From Anaerolineae bacterium (GTDB lineage: Bacteria > Chloroflexota > Anaerolineae > Promineifilales > Promineifilaceae): 64,000 bases of DNA. Below, in pieces: positions 33,108-41,164 of this stretch (within the stretch, counting starts at the first letter, position 1; each line of letters starts with the position of its first letter). Under the pieces are notes generated by a model that worked only from the letters and a program-made list of their open reading frames with translations, was not told the origin of the DNA and made no database searches. A program made the translations under genes and the position numbers. The DNA is taken from positions 220,354 to 284,353 of the forward strand of contig JADLAX010000065.1 in the NCBI GenBank assembly GCA_020848035.1. Direction: 5' to 3'.

Positions 33108-34703
33108 TTAATCTATGTCTCGCTTGAGCCAGAAGGCGACCAGCAGGGCCAACAGCGCCACACCGGCCGAAATGAGGAACGTTTCGGTGAGCACCTCGAC
33201 GGTGACGTTGGTCAGGCCGTCGGCCAGGGCGCGTTGGTAGGTGGGGTCGCTGAGGGGCAAATCGGGCAGGTCGATGAGCTTACGCAGGATTTCGAAGCGG
33301 TACAGCCCCCAGGCGGTGAGGCCAGACAGCCCCACGCTCATGCCCATGAGGCGCAGCACAATCACCAGGCTGCTGGCGATGCCGCGCTGGTCTTCCGGGG
33401 CAGCGTTGATGACGGCCGTTCCAATCGGGGCAATCACCAGGCCAAAGCCAATGCCCAACACCACCAGGTGAGCCGCCATGTTCAGGTAGGGGGTATCGAC
33501 CAGCCAGAGCCAGCCCATCAGCCCCATGCCCACCGCGCAAAAGAAGAGGCCAACGGCCGTTACCGGGCGGTAGTTCAACTTTTCGGTCAATTGGCCGCCA
33601 ACCCAGGCCATGATCGCCATTGCCCCGGTCATGCCGCTGAGCAGGTAGCCGCTGGTGAGAGCGGCCGTTTCCACGTCAAACTCCAGCACGTTGATCAGCA
33701 GCGGCACGTTGACCATGGCAATGATTAAAATGCCACCCACCAGGAAGTTGATCAGGATGGCGGGCGAGAAGTTGCGGCGGCGGAAGAGGGTGAGGTCGAT
33801 GAGGGGCGGGGGGGTGACAAGGTGAAGGGGTGACGGGGTGAAGGGGTGACGGGGTGAAGGGGTGACCGTATCACCTGTTTGTGCCTGGTTTTTCATGCCG
33901 AGGTAATACTCGATGGCCAGGAAGAGGGCGAAGGTGAGGGCGGCGAGGGTGTAGAGGAGGGTGGTGTTGGTGGTGGGTTCGTTGTTTTGCAGCTGGGCAA
34001 AACCCCCGGCGGCCTGGACGTCGCCGCTGTTGAGCAGGGCGATGTTGAGGCTGATGAGGGAAACGGTGAGTACGGCCGTACCCAACCAATCGATCCGCTC
34101 CCGGGTTTTGGGTTCTGGTAAATCGCGCAAGGCCCACCAGGCGGCGGCAATGCCCAGCAGGCTGAGCGGAATGTTGAGGTAAAACTGCCACTGCCAGGTG
34201 AGAAAGCGAATGAGCAGCGCCCCGTACAGCGGCCCCCAGACCCATCCGGCGGTGTCGATGGCGCCTAGCGCGCCCAGCGCCGAGGCCCGTTTCTCGCGCG
34301 GGTAGACGTCGCCAATGACGGCCATGGCCACGGGCACCATCGCCCCACCACCCAGCGCCGTCAGCACCCGCCCCACGATGAAGCTGTTCAGGTCTGGGGC
34401 CAAGGGCACCCAGATCGACCCGGCCAAAAAGAGCACCAGCGAACCAACGTACACGGCACGCCGTCCCAAGATGTCGCTTAAACGGCCGATAAATGGCATC
34501 ACCACCACGTAGGCAATCAGGTAGGCGTTGACAATCCAGGCGGCCCGGTCCAGCCCTTCCGGCAGGGGAATCTCCAGGTCGAAGATGATCTGGCGCAGCA
34601 TGGTAGAGACCACTGTCAGGTCGTCGGCGGCGACAAAGACGCCAAAGGCAACGACGAGCAGGATAGTGCGGGGGGAAGGGGTGCGGCGTGAGGTGGAAGG
34701 CAT
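33108..34703 (-). CDS. MFS drug exporter, DHA2 (14-helix, EmrB/QacA) family
   Basis: This proton-coupled efflux protein has about 531 residues. I chose the start at 34703 (MPSTSRRTPSPRTILLVVAF) because the longer frame is encoded by a word-repeat palindrome. MFS motif A appears as GRLSDILGRRAVYVGS, motif C-like residues as GALGAIDTAGWVWGPLYGA, and 14 hydrophobic segments can be traced. A tandem repeat of GGGGTGAAGGGGTGAC-type units (33805-33878) adds a Ser/Pro/His/Thr-rich stretch in the central loop between helix groups. The substrate is unknown. It is followed by the DUF1499 gene. Confidence 0.9.
   Translation of the reverse strand: MPSTSRRTPSPRTILLVVAFGVFVAADDLTVVSTMLRQIIFDLEIPLPEGLDRAAWIVNAYLIAYVVVMPFIGRLSDILGRRAVYVGSLVLFLAGSIWVPLAPDLNSFIVGRVLTALGGGAMVPVAMAVIGDVYPREKRASALGALGAIDTAGWVWGPLYGALLIRFLTWQWQFYLNIPLSLLGIAAAWWALRDLPEPKTRERIDWLGTAVLTVSLISLNIALLNSGDVQAAGGFAQLQNNEPTTNTTLLYTLAALTFALFLAIEYYLGMKNQAQTGDTVTPSPRHPFTPSPLHLVTPPPLIDLTLFRRRNFSPAILINFLVGGILIIAMVNVPLLINVLEFDVETAALTSGYLLSGMTGAMAIMAWVGGQLTEKLNYRPVTAVGLFFCAVGMGLMGWLWLVDTPYLNMAAHLVVLGIGFGLVIAPIGTAVINAAPEDQRGIASSLVIVLRLMGMSVGLSGLTAWGLYRFEILRKLIDLPDLPLSDPTYQRALADGLTNVTVEVLTETFLISAGVALLALLVAFWLKRDID
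33805..33878. repeat. In-frame GGGGTGA tandem repeat inside the MFS gene
   Basis: Alternating GGGGTGAC and GGGGTGAAG units read on the plus strand through the middle of the minus-strand MFS gene. They encode repeated TPSPRHPF/TPSPLHLV-like residues. The unit style matches the arms of the intergenic word-repeat palindromes, and a short GGTGACCGTATCACC palindrome closes it. The insertion falls in the variable central loop and keeps the frame. Confidence 0.8.
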
Positions 34704-34708
34704 GGAGA

Positions 34709-34749
34709 GGTAACTGGGTAATTGGGTAATTGGGTAATTACTCAATTAC
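34709..34749. repeat. Word-repeat palindrome, GGTAATTG family
   Basis: Four near-tandem GGTAATTG-type words are followed by CAATTAC, between the MFS start and the end of the Nfu-like gene. A related element is at 48608-48640. It overlaps the N-terminal extension of the longest MFS reading frame, which argues for the shorter start. Confidence 0.75.
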
Positions 34750-34754
34750 ATCTT

Positions 34755-35033
34755 CTAGAGGAAAAAGTCCTTCAGCGCGGCCGAAATGTCGCTGATGATG
34801 ATGTGCCAGGGGGTGTCTGGGTCGCGCTGCACGGTGAGGTGGCTGCCCTCGATTTGCAGCGTGTGTATGCCTTCGATGACGGCCAGGGCCTGGGCCACCG
34901 GGCTGCCTTCCTCCATTTCGTCGGGGGAGCTGTACTGCTCCACATCCCCTTCGTTGAGGCGCAAATTGGTGGACACGGTGAGGATACGGCCGTCGTCGCT
35001 CAGTTCAGTTTCAATTTCAATATACTCAGACAT
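34755..35033 (-). CDS. Nfu/NifU N-terminal domain-like protein
   Basis: A 92-residue acidic protein has the outline of the scaffold protein Nfu/NifU N-terminal domain (HIRIP5-type). It has a beta-rich start (EIETELSDDGRILTVSTNLR), a segment MEEGSPVAQALAVIEGIHTL matching the family's 'SPLAxxLFxIxGV' block, then LTVQRDPDTPWHIIISDISA. The Fe-S-binding CxxC domain of full Nfu is absent, so a direct cluster scaffold role is not supported. It may be an accessory or a free-standing domain. It lies upstream of the MFS gene on the same strand. Confidence 0.72.
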   Translation of the reverse strand: MSEYIEIETELSDDGRILTVSTNLRLNEGDVEQYSSPDEMEEGSPVAQALAVIEGIHTLQIEGSHLTVQRDPDTPWHIIISDISAALKDFFL

Positions 35034-35095
35034 GGCTCAAATTATAGCAGTCATAAACGGGATCGGCAGATGTTTGGCGGGTACGGTATAATTGC

Positions 35096-35210
35096 CGGTA
35101 ATCGGTGGTCGGTAAGCGGTAAACGACGCTCCAGACTACGGATTACGCATAACCGATAACAGATTACCGTACGCGAAGCGGTCGCGCAGCGACATTACGG
35201 ATAACAGATC
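35096..35210. repeat. Word-repeat palindrome, GGTAATCG family, copy 1
   Basis: Left side words GGTAATCGGTGGTCGGTAAG (35097 on) are followed by GATTACGCATAACCGATAAC and further ACCG/ATTACGG words to about 35210. It is upstream of the YtxH gene, whose ribosome site (AGAAGGAG) follows immediately. Family members recur at 35435-35508 and 49231-49304. Confidence 0.8.
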
Positions 35211-35226
35211 AGAAGGAGCTTTAGTG

Positions 35227-35439
35227 ATGAACAAGGTGTTTAGCTTTATGGCCGGGGCAATTTGTGGTGCTTTGGTGGGTGGGGTGACAGCTTTATTGCT
35301 GACCCCCGCTTCTGGCAGTGATTTGCGGGCCGAAGCGGTGGCCCGGTGGGAAGCCGCCAGGCAAGATGCTGAGCAGGCCCGGACTCAAACCCGACGGCAG
35401 CTGGAAGCAGAATTTGAACGAATGAAAGGGAGCCGGTGA
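35227..35439 (+). CDS. YtxH-like small membrane protein
   Basis: A 70-residue protein starts at the ATG at 35227 with AGAAGGAG 9 bases upstream; the preceding GTG at 35224 is less likely. One N-terminal hydrophobic glycine-rich helix (SFMAGAICGALVGGVTALLL) ends in LTPASGSDLR, the YtxH 'LLxxPxSGxxxR' motif, followed by a charged amphipathic coiled-coil tail. YtxH proteins are general-stress membrane proteins of unknown mechanism. Its TGA stop falls inside the palindrome that also supplies the stop of the convergent metallopeptidase gene. Confidence 0.85.
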   Translation: MNKVFSFMAGAICGALVGGVTALLLTPASGSDLRAEAVARWEAARQDAEQARTQTRRQLEAEFERMKGSR

Positions 35440-35508
35440 GCGGTAATCGGTAATCGGGGAACGGTAAAGAGTTCTGATTACCGACCACCGATTACGGATA
35501 GCCGATCA
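35435..35508. repeat. Word-repeat palindrome, GGTAATCG family, copy 2 (between convergent genes)
   Basis: GGTGAGCGGTAATCGGTAAT on the left pairs with GATTACCGACCACCGATTAC on the right. The stop codons of the YtxH gene (35437-35439) and of the metallopeptidase gene (35506-35508) both lie within it, so it is placed as a shared bidirectional terminator. Confidence 0.85.
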
Positions 35509-37671
35509 CTGTTCTACGGTCAGCCAGTAGGTGGCCGTTTCGTTGGTGAAGGCGGTTTGCGGCATGATAACCAACACGCCGCCGCCTTTGCCGATGTCCA
35601 GGGTCCACTGCCCCTGATTGCTGGGGTTCAGCGCCAGCGTGGTGACGGTGGGGTTGGGCCCTTCTTCGATGAGCAAAACGCTCCACTTTTGCGGGATTTG
35701 CCAGCCCATCTGCACAAAGCCCTCGGCCTGCCAGCCGTCGGCAACCTCTTCCACATTCGATTCGTAGCCCAGTTCCGGGATGGAGATATCGTCCAAAGCA
35801 AAGCCGCGCTCAGAGATGCCGCCGTCGGTGAGCACTTCAAAGCGCACCTGAACCGTTTGCCCGGCATAGCGGCTGAGGTCAACGGATTGTTTGAGCCAGC
35901 CATCCACCGCATCTGCTTCGTCAGCAGAACGGCCGTTGTAAGCCGGACCAAACTCGCCCGAGGTGTAGTCGGTGGGCTGCAAAATGTCCCAGGTCAGCCC
36001 GCCATCAACCGAGGCTGAGACATAGGCATAGTCGTAATCTTCTTCCAGATCGTACCAGACGGCGTAGCGCAGGGTGGCCTGGCTGACGCCCGTGAGGTCA
36101 AAGGTGGCGGTGAGCTGGGCATTCATGTCGTCGATGCCGGGAGCGTACCACATTTTTGCGCCGCTGCGCGGTGCCCCGCTGATGAGGTCAACGGCCGTAT
36201 CTCCCGCAAACGTAATGGTTGTTTCACCCCGCAAACTGCTCAGGTCGATGTAGTGCACACCAAACTGCTGCATCTCCTCCAGCCGCTCCAGCGACGGATC
36301 TGTGGGCTCCAGCTTGGCCGCCACATAAGGCTGGCGCAGGTTGAGCGATTGGTAGAAATACGGCCGTGCCGCATTCTCATTGTCCAGGTAGTTGGCGGCG
36401 GCCCAGGCGGCGGTAAACTGCTCCAGCGTGGTGTCGGGCTGGTAGCCCTGCAAGATGGCCCACACGCTGGCCATGCCGTTGGCCGGGTGCCGCGCCAGCT
36501 CTTGAATTGCGGCATCACCCAGCTGTTCCCACAAATAAACGGAAAACAGGTACGCCCCGGCATAATGGGCATACACCTGCTCATCGTCGTAATCCCAGCT
36601 GTTCAGGCGGATTTCTGGCTGCTCCAGGTAGTCGATGCTGGGGGCGGTGTCGTCGAAACCGACGTACAGCTCGGCCAGCTGCGACAGCCCTTCGTTCAGC
36701 CACACTGTCTCGCTGGGGTCAATGTGCCACTGGATGAGGTGCTGCACTTCATGCACCAACGTGCCGTAGTACAGATTGCTGCCCAGCGTCAGTTCGGCCA
36801 TGTTCATGTAGATGAGCTCTTGCTCGTTGGAGTAGCGGTAGAGGGCGCGGGGGAATTCATCTTCGCTGTTAAAACGGCCGAGTTCGTCGCTTGTCCCGTT
36901 TTCCGCATGCAGCACCGAAAAGCGGGGGTCACCGTCAATTCCTGGCGTCCAGACCTCGCCAAAAAGGCGCTCCAGCTGGGGATAAAACTCATTTTCGAAC
37001 CGCTCGGCCGCTTCCCGCACGTCGGCCGGGTCTACATCCACACTATCTTCAACCCAAAAGTAGACGTGTTCGGTCACGGCCACCAGGGTGGCGTTGATGC
37101 TGTCTGTGCCATTGTAAAATTCGGCGGCCTCGCCCAGAGTGTGCGGGGTGGTGACCAGGAGTCGGTCGCCGAGGTTTTCTTTGCCCAGGCGAACGGCCGT
37201 CTCAAAATAATCGTGTGATGGGTAGTTGCTGTTAAAAAGCAGCGCCAGATCGCTGGCGGCCTGATCTGGCAGGGGACGCTGGTCGATGTCGGCGGGAATG
37301 TCCACATTGAAGGTGCCGCTGGCGATGAGGTTAGGGTCAGCGGTGGGTTCGGGTGTGGCGGTGGCCGGCTCGGTGGGAATGGCGGTGGGCTGTTCGGCGA
37401 TAACGGCCGTTGCCGTCACCTCACCCTCACGCCCGTCATTGGCTGGACGGGTGGGTGGGTCTTCTGGTTCCGCTTCGCCATCGCGTTCATCAGGCGTGGT
37501 GGTGGCCAGCTCCTGCAAAATGTCGTCGCTGAACTCGGTCCAGACGTAGTAACCGGCACCCACCATCAGGCAGGCGAGGCAGAGAAAAGCGACCAGGCAG
37601 CCGCCTAAGATGAGCCAGATATTGCGGTTGTTATTTTTTGGCGTCGTTGAGTCAAAATCGTTATAAGTCAT
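35506..37671 (-). CDS. Membrane-anchored zinc metallopeptidase with C-terminal beta-sandwich
   Basis: This protein of 721 residues has an N-terminal cytoplasmic stub, one membrane helix (LILGGCLVAFLCLACLMVGA, residues about 21-40) and a 70-residue Pro/Thr/Glu-rich linker, so the bulk is extracellular. The catalytic region carries HEVQH (in GTLVHEVQHLIQW, about residue 309) and WLNEGLSQLAE 15-20 residues later. This is a gluzincin-type HExxH...E arrangement in the style of M30/immune-inhibitor peptidases. The C-terminal part (about 480-650) has a MAM-like/jelly-roll pattern (LRYAVWYDLEEDYDYAYV, then ERGFALDDISIP) seen in immune inhibitor A relatives. A secreted or surface protease is likely; the substrate is unknown. 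Confidence 0.82.
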   Translation of the reverse strand: MTYNDFDSTTPKNNNRNIWLILGGCLVAFLCLACLMVGAGYYVWTEFSDDILQELATTTPDERDGEAEPEDPPTRPANDGREGEVTATAVIAEQPTAIPTEPATATPEPTADPNLIASGTFNVDIPADIDQRPLPDQAASDLALLFNSNYPSHDYFETAVRLGKENLGDRLLVTTPHTLGEAAEFYNGTDSINATLVAVTEHVYFWVEDSVDVDPADVREAAERFENEFYPQLERLFGEVWTPGIDGDPRFSVLHAENGTSDELGRFNSEDEFPRALYRYSNEQELIYMNMAELTLGSNLYYGTLVHEVQHLIQWHIDPSETVWLNEGLSQLAELYVGFDDTAPSIDYLEQPEIRLNSWDYDDEQVYAHYAGAYLFSVYLWEQLGDAAIQELARHPANGMASVWAILQGYQPDTTLEQFTAAWAAANYLDNENAARPYFYQSLNLRQPYVAAKLEPTDPSLERLEEMQQFGVHYIDLSSLRGETTITFAGDTAVDLISGAPRSGAKMWYAPGIDDMNAQLTATFDLTGVSQATLRYAVWYDLEEDYDYAYVSASVDGGLTWDILQPTDYTSGEFGPAYNGRSADEADAVDGWLKQSVDLSRYAGQTVQVRFEVLTDGGISERGFALDDISIPELGYESNVEEVADGWQAEGFVQMGWQIPQKWSVLLIEEGPNPTVTTLALNPSNQGQWTLDIGKGGGVLVIMPQTAFTNETATYWLTVEQ

Positions 37672-38096
37672 AGTTCAAGCAGTGGATTGGAAAATTTTGG
37701 GTGTCAAAAAATTGTTTTGGTAGGATAGCGCGCTGCCGATGGTTGTCCATAGGAAAAGGCGCACTCCTGGTTTTCGTTAATCTAGCGGGCCATCGGTCGG
37801 TGTCTGTACGATGTAGGCGTCAAAAAGGTGCAGCATTGGGGCAAAAAACGGCCGTTGTCTACCCTTCCTGCCAGTTTAATTCGGTGAGGGCCGTGCCGTC
37901 AACCCGTAAACGGCAAAGCGCAGGCGCAACTGATACCGCTCGCCTGGGTTTTGTACTGTGGAAGAGGGCTGGCTGCTGCTCGCTCAGCCAACAGAGGGCC
38001 GAAGCAGATGAATCACCCAAAAGGCCACACCATATTTTGTTTCCGCCGCAGCGCGGCTGCCGTCATCGCGGCACCGTAAACGGCCTGAGGATTCTT
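37672..38096. other. Divergent intergenic region upstream of fabH-like gene
   Basis: These 425 bases lie between the metallopeptidase (-) and the ketoacyl synthase (+). The synthase frame is open upstream to 37701, but the extra 132 residues are Arg/Cys/Ser-rich and unlike any domain, so I treat them as non-coding. It contains an AT-rich stretch at 37685-37725 that could hold promoters, and one AACGGCCGTT at about 37847. Confidence 0.5.
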
Positions 38097-39254
38097 ATGA
38101 CCTATGCACACATTGTGGGTTGGGGCAGCTTTCGCCCTGACAAAATTCTGACCAATAACGATCTGGCGCGGATGGTCGATACGACCGACGAGTGGATCTA
38201 TACTCGCACCGGCATCCGCGAGCGGCGCATCGCCAGTGAACAAGAAACGACGGCCACGCTGGCCTTTGAAGCGGCGGCGCGCGCCCTGGTGATAGCCGAT
38301 ATGCATCCGTCACAGGTGGAGCTGATCATTGTGGCTACCTCGACGCCAGAGTACATTTTCCCCTCGACAGCCTGCCGCGTCCAGGATTATTTGGGCGCGA
38401 CGCGAGCCGGGGCGTTTGATCTGAGCGCGGCCTGTTCTGGTTTTGTGTACGGCCTGAGCATGGCGGCGCAGTCCATCCAGTCTGGCGCGGTGCGTAACGC
38501 GGTGGTGATTGGCGCGGAAACGATGTCGCGGGTGCTGGATTGGCAGGATCGCGGTACATGCATTCTTTTTGGTGATGGCGCGGGCGCGGTAGTGTTGAAA
38601 GGCTCGTCTGTGCCGGGTGGGGTGCTGGCCTCGACGCTGCGCTCCGACGGCTCGGGCGGCGACATGCTGAGTCTGCCCGCCGTCTACCACAACCCAATGC
38701 CGATGCTGGGGCCAGAATATCTGCACAACGGGCACCAGAACAACACGGTGGCGATGAACGGCCGTCAGGTGTTTCGTTTTGCCACGCAGGTGGTCGCCGA
38801 TTCGGTGGAAGAAACGGTGCTGAAGGCCGGTTTAACCATGGACGATGTGGCGTTGATCGTGCCGCATCAGGCCAATGTGCGTATTATAGAGACGGCCGCC
38901 AAGCGGCTGCGCGTTCCGGTGGAGCGCTTTTACATGAATGTAGACTCGATGGGCAACACGTCGGCGGCGTCGATTCCCATTGCTTTGTGTGATGCGGTGA
39001 GCGACGGCCGTTTGCGCCCGGATGATAACGTGGTGTTTGTGGGCTTTGGCGGCGGACTGACCTGGGCCGCTTCCGTGGTGAAGTGGGATGTGACCCCGCC
39101 GCAGGTGTCGCTGCCGCGCCGGGAATGGCGGCGGGCGCGTTACATTGTGGCGCGCACCCGCTCCAAGCTCAAGAAATGGCGGCGCAAGATTATCGACGCG
39201 GTGGCCGGGTCGCCCACCCCTAATGCGAGGATGCGTGATGCAGATAAGAAGTAA
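38097..39254 (+). CDS. 3-oxoacyl-ACP synthase III (FabH) family protein with basic C-terminal extension
   Basis: This thiolase-fold condensing enzyme of 385 residues starts at the ATG at 38097 (MTYAHIVGWGSFRPDK), preceded by CTGAGGA. The catalytic triad is visible: Cys in DLSAACSGFVYGL, His in IVPHQANVRI, Asn in GNTSAASIP. FabH condenses acetyl-CoA or a branched acyl-CoA with malonyl-ACP to start fatty acid synthesis. A normal FabH ends near the GFGGGLTWAA motif; here about 55 more residues follow, rich in Arg and Lys (RREWRRARYIVARTRSKLKK), possibly for membrane or nucleic acid contact. The next gene begins within its last codons. Confidence 0.9.
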   Translation: MTYAHIVGWGSFRPDKILTNNDLARMVDTTDEWIYTRTGIRERRIASEQETTATLAFEAAARALVIADMHPSQVELIIVATSTPEYIFPSTACRVQDYLGATRAGAFDLSAACSGFVYGLSMAAQSIQSGAVRNAVVIGAETMSRVLDWQDRGTCILFGDGAGAVVLKGSSVPGGVLASTLRSDGSGGDMLSLPAVYHNPMPMLGPEYLHNGHQNNTVAMNGRQVFRFATQVVADSVEETVLKAGLTMDDVALIVPHQANVRIIETAAKRLRVPVERFYMNVDSMGNTSAASIPIALCDAVSDGRLRPDDNVVFVGFGGGLTWAASVVKWDVTPPQVSLPRREWRRARYIVARTRSKLKKWRRKIIDAVAGSPTPNARMRDADKK

Positions 39255-39888
39255 CAAACAGGCGGAACGGCCGTTACCCACCTGGTTTTGGGGCGTGCCG
39301 GTAGCCATTGTGGCCAGTGTGGCGCTGCTGATTGCCTTTGGTCCAGAAGAACGAACGCTAGGCGGCGGCATTCGCTCCGTGTACCTGCACGTGGGGCTGA
39401 TCTGGACGGGGCTGGTGGGTTTTGGCGTAACGGCCGTCCTGGGCCTGGGGCTGCTGCTCACCAACAAACCCATCTGGCGGCGCTGGTTTTCTCCCATCAG
39501 CTGGGTGGCGCTGGGTTTTTACGCCGCCGGGGTCTTTATGAGCATGGTGGCCTCAGCCGATAATTGGGGCGCGGTCTTTTTGCAGGAACCGCGTATGGCT
39601 GCCTCGCTGAACGGGCTGGCGGTGGCCACCATTTTGCTGGTGCTGGGCAGCTGGCAGCCCTGGCCGCGCCTGCGCGGCGCGCTGGGGATCAGCATCATCT
39701 TTGTGCTGCTCTGGTTCAACTTTAGCGCCGAGCTGGTGCTGCACCCGCCGAACCCCATCACCAATTCCGATGCCCGGCCGATTCAACTGACCTTTTTGCT
39801 GGTAACCACCTTGTTTGTGCTGCTGGCAAGCTGGGTGGTGTGGCTTTTAACCCATGATCATTCGCCAGGCAACAGAACAAGATTTTGA
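39238..39888 (+). CDS. Polytopic membrane protein, distantly CcmC-like
   Basis: This protein of about 216 residues has six or seven hydrophobic segments. The start at 39238 (MQIRSNKQAERPLPTW) lies 17 bp inside the end of the ketoacyl synthase gene; the longer frame is its shadow. The segment IRSVYLHVGLIWTGLVGFGV and the following helices with NWGAVFLQEPRM recall cytochrome c biogenesis protein CcmC, where a 'HVPAAW' and a tryptophan-rich loop occupy similar positions. However, the WWD-type heme motif is not present. I therefore call it only a membrane protein. It overlaps the acetyltransferase gene, giving a three-gene coupled unit. Confidence 0.7.
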   Translation: MQIRSNKQAERPLPTWFWGVPVAIVASVALLIAFGPEERTLGGGIRSVYLHVGLIWTGLVGFGVTAVLGLGLLLTNKPIWRRWFSPISWVALGFYAAGVFMSMVASADNWGAVFLQEPRMAASLNGLAVATILLVLGSWQPWPRLRGALGISIIFVLLWFNFSAELVLHPPNPITNSDARPIQLTFLLVTTLFVLLASWVVWLLTHDHSPGNRTRF

Positions 39889-40339
39889 CGCCATCTGGCC
39901 CATCTTTCACGAGATTGTGGCCGCCGGGGAGACGTATGCCTACGACCGGCTCACCAGCCGAGACGAGGCACGCCAAATCTGGCTGCACACGCCGCGCCAG
40001 ACGTTTGTGGTGGAGGTAGACGGCCGTATCCTGGGCACCTACTATATCAAAACCAATCAGGCCGGACCGGGCAGCCACGTGTGCAACTGTGGCTACATGG
40101 TTGCTTCGTCGGCGCGGGGCATGGGGCTGGCCACAGCCATGTGTGAACATTCGCAGCAGGTGGCAGTGGAATTGGGTTACCAGGCGATGCAGTTTAACTT
40201 TGTGGCTTCAAGCAACGAGGGCGCGGTGCGGCTGTGGCAAAAGCTGGGCTTTGCCATCGTAGGGCGGCTGCCGCAGGCGTTTAACCACCCAACCAAAGGG
40301 TTTGTTGATGCGCTGGTGATGTACAAGTGGCTGGTTTAA
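39854..40339 (+). CDS. GNAT family N-acetyltransferase
   Basis: This single-domain acetyl-CoA-dependent transferase has 161 residues. The N-terminus MIIRQATEQDFDAIWPIF is the usual strand 1/helix 1 start. The acetyl-CoA site is YMVASSARGMGLATAMCEHS (motif A, R/Q-x-x-G-x-G/A), and SSNEGAVRLWQKLGFAIVGR is motif B. The pattern resembles PhnO/YjcK-type small-molecule acetyltransferases. It overlaps the preceding membrane protein gene by 35 bp and is followed by a dispersed inverted repeat. Substrate unknown. Confidence 0.92.
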   Translation: MIIRQATEQDFDAIWPIFHEIVAAGETYAYDRLTSRDEARQIWLHTPRQTFVVEVDGRILGTYYIKTNQAGPGSHVCNCGYMVASSARGMGLATAMCEHSQQVAVELGYQAMQFNFVASSNEGAVRLWQKLGFAIVGRLPQAFNHPTKGFVDALVMYKWLV

Positions 40340-40366
40340 GGAAGTGACACAGAGTGTGCTTGACAG

Positions 40367-40437
40367 AGGCTTTTATCAAAGATTTCGCAGATTTGCCAGA
40401 TTTATTTAATCTTTTCAATCTGCGAAATCTTTGATTA
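40367..40437. repeat. Dispersed inverted repeat (TCAAAGATT family), copy 2
   Basis: Perfect 18-base arms lie at 40376-40393 and 40417-40434. Compared with 9371-9443, the fifth stem position outside the GCAGATT core changes from G-C to T-A on both arms together. It lies between the convergent acetyltransferase (+) and the disulfide-oxidoreductase-like gene (-). Confidence 0.88.
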
Positions 40438-40480
40438 TGAATGATGAAGTGCACAAGTTGATGTTGATTCCAAAAATGGC

Positions 40481-41131
40481 TCAGGTCGTTTTTACGGCCG
40501 TTGCAATCTGCTTCAGAATTTCATTCTCATCCACCACGCCTTCCAGGTGGACACGCTGGTTGATGACCATGTGGGGCAAATAGTTGAGTGAGTAGCGGTC
40601 AACGGCCGTTGGAAACTGATCCGTCATCACAAAAAAGGTGCGGATGTGCTCGTTGACCACGGCCATGTTGAACAGCGGCTGGGCCATCAGCGCTCCAGCT
40701 TCGTTATCCGCCGCACTGAACAGCTCGATGCTGACCGGCTGGGTGAGCTGCTTGAGCTTGATGCGGGTCATTGCTTCCAGCGTCATCCCCCGAAACGAGA
40801 CGGCTTGAACGGCCGTTATAAACGAAGTCATCGCATAGCCATTAGGCAGACCAATGAGCCGCACCCCAAAATCGTGCCAATCTTCAGCCGGACCGCCCAT
40901 CACGCCCAGCACCGGATAAAAATGGTAGTTGATGCGCCGGGGTAAAACCTGGTAAGTGAGCTGGCTAAATCGGTCGGTGAGGCTTTGCAGGAGAACGGCC
41001 GTTTCTTTCTCGGCCTCGCTCGCCGCCGGGTCGCCCCACAGGATGATGTGCACCGGTTCCGGCAGGTTTTCTAACAAGGTGGGCAGCTGCGCCCAGGTTG
41101 CTTCATCGAAGGGGTGGGGGGTGTTATTCAT
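40481..41131 (-). CDS. Protein disulfide oxidoreductase-like protein lacking CxxC
   Basis: This protein of 216 residues has the double-thioredoxin outline of archaeal/bacterial PDO (glutaredoxin-like) proteins. The first half contains FGVRLIGLPNGYAMTSFITA, equivalent to the PDO 'GIRFxGxPxGHExxSF' block. The second half has VSIELFSAADNEAGALMAQP, where the active-site CPYC would lie, and YLPHMVIN, the cis-proline loop. The redox cysteines are absent, so thiol-disulfide exchange is unlikely; a binding or structural role is possible. It is the last gene of the long minus-strand run 50.5 to 40.5 kb, 33 bp from the RNA ligase-like gene. Confidence 0.72.
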   Translation of the reverse strand: MNNTPHPFDEATWAQLPTLLENLPEPVHIILWGDPAASEAEKETAVLLQSLTDRFSQLTYQVLPRRINYHFYPVLGVMGGPAEDWHDFGVRLIGLPNGYAMTSFITAVQAVSFRGMTLEAMTRIKLKQLTQPVSIELFSAADNEAGALMAQPLFNMAVVNEHIRTFFVMTDQFPTAVDRYSLNYLPHMVINQRVHLEGVVDENEILKQIATAVKTT

Positions 41132-41164
41132 GCTGCGTATTCTACTTGAATTTTTGGCTTTGGC

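Noticed and set aside
37701..38096. N-terminal extension of the FabH-like gene
   Set aside because: The extra residues are low-complexity and the ATG at 38097 with CTGAGGA upstream aligns with the normal FabH start.
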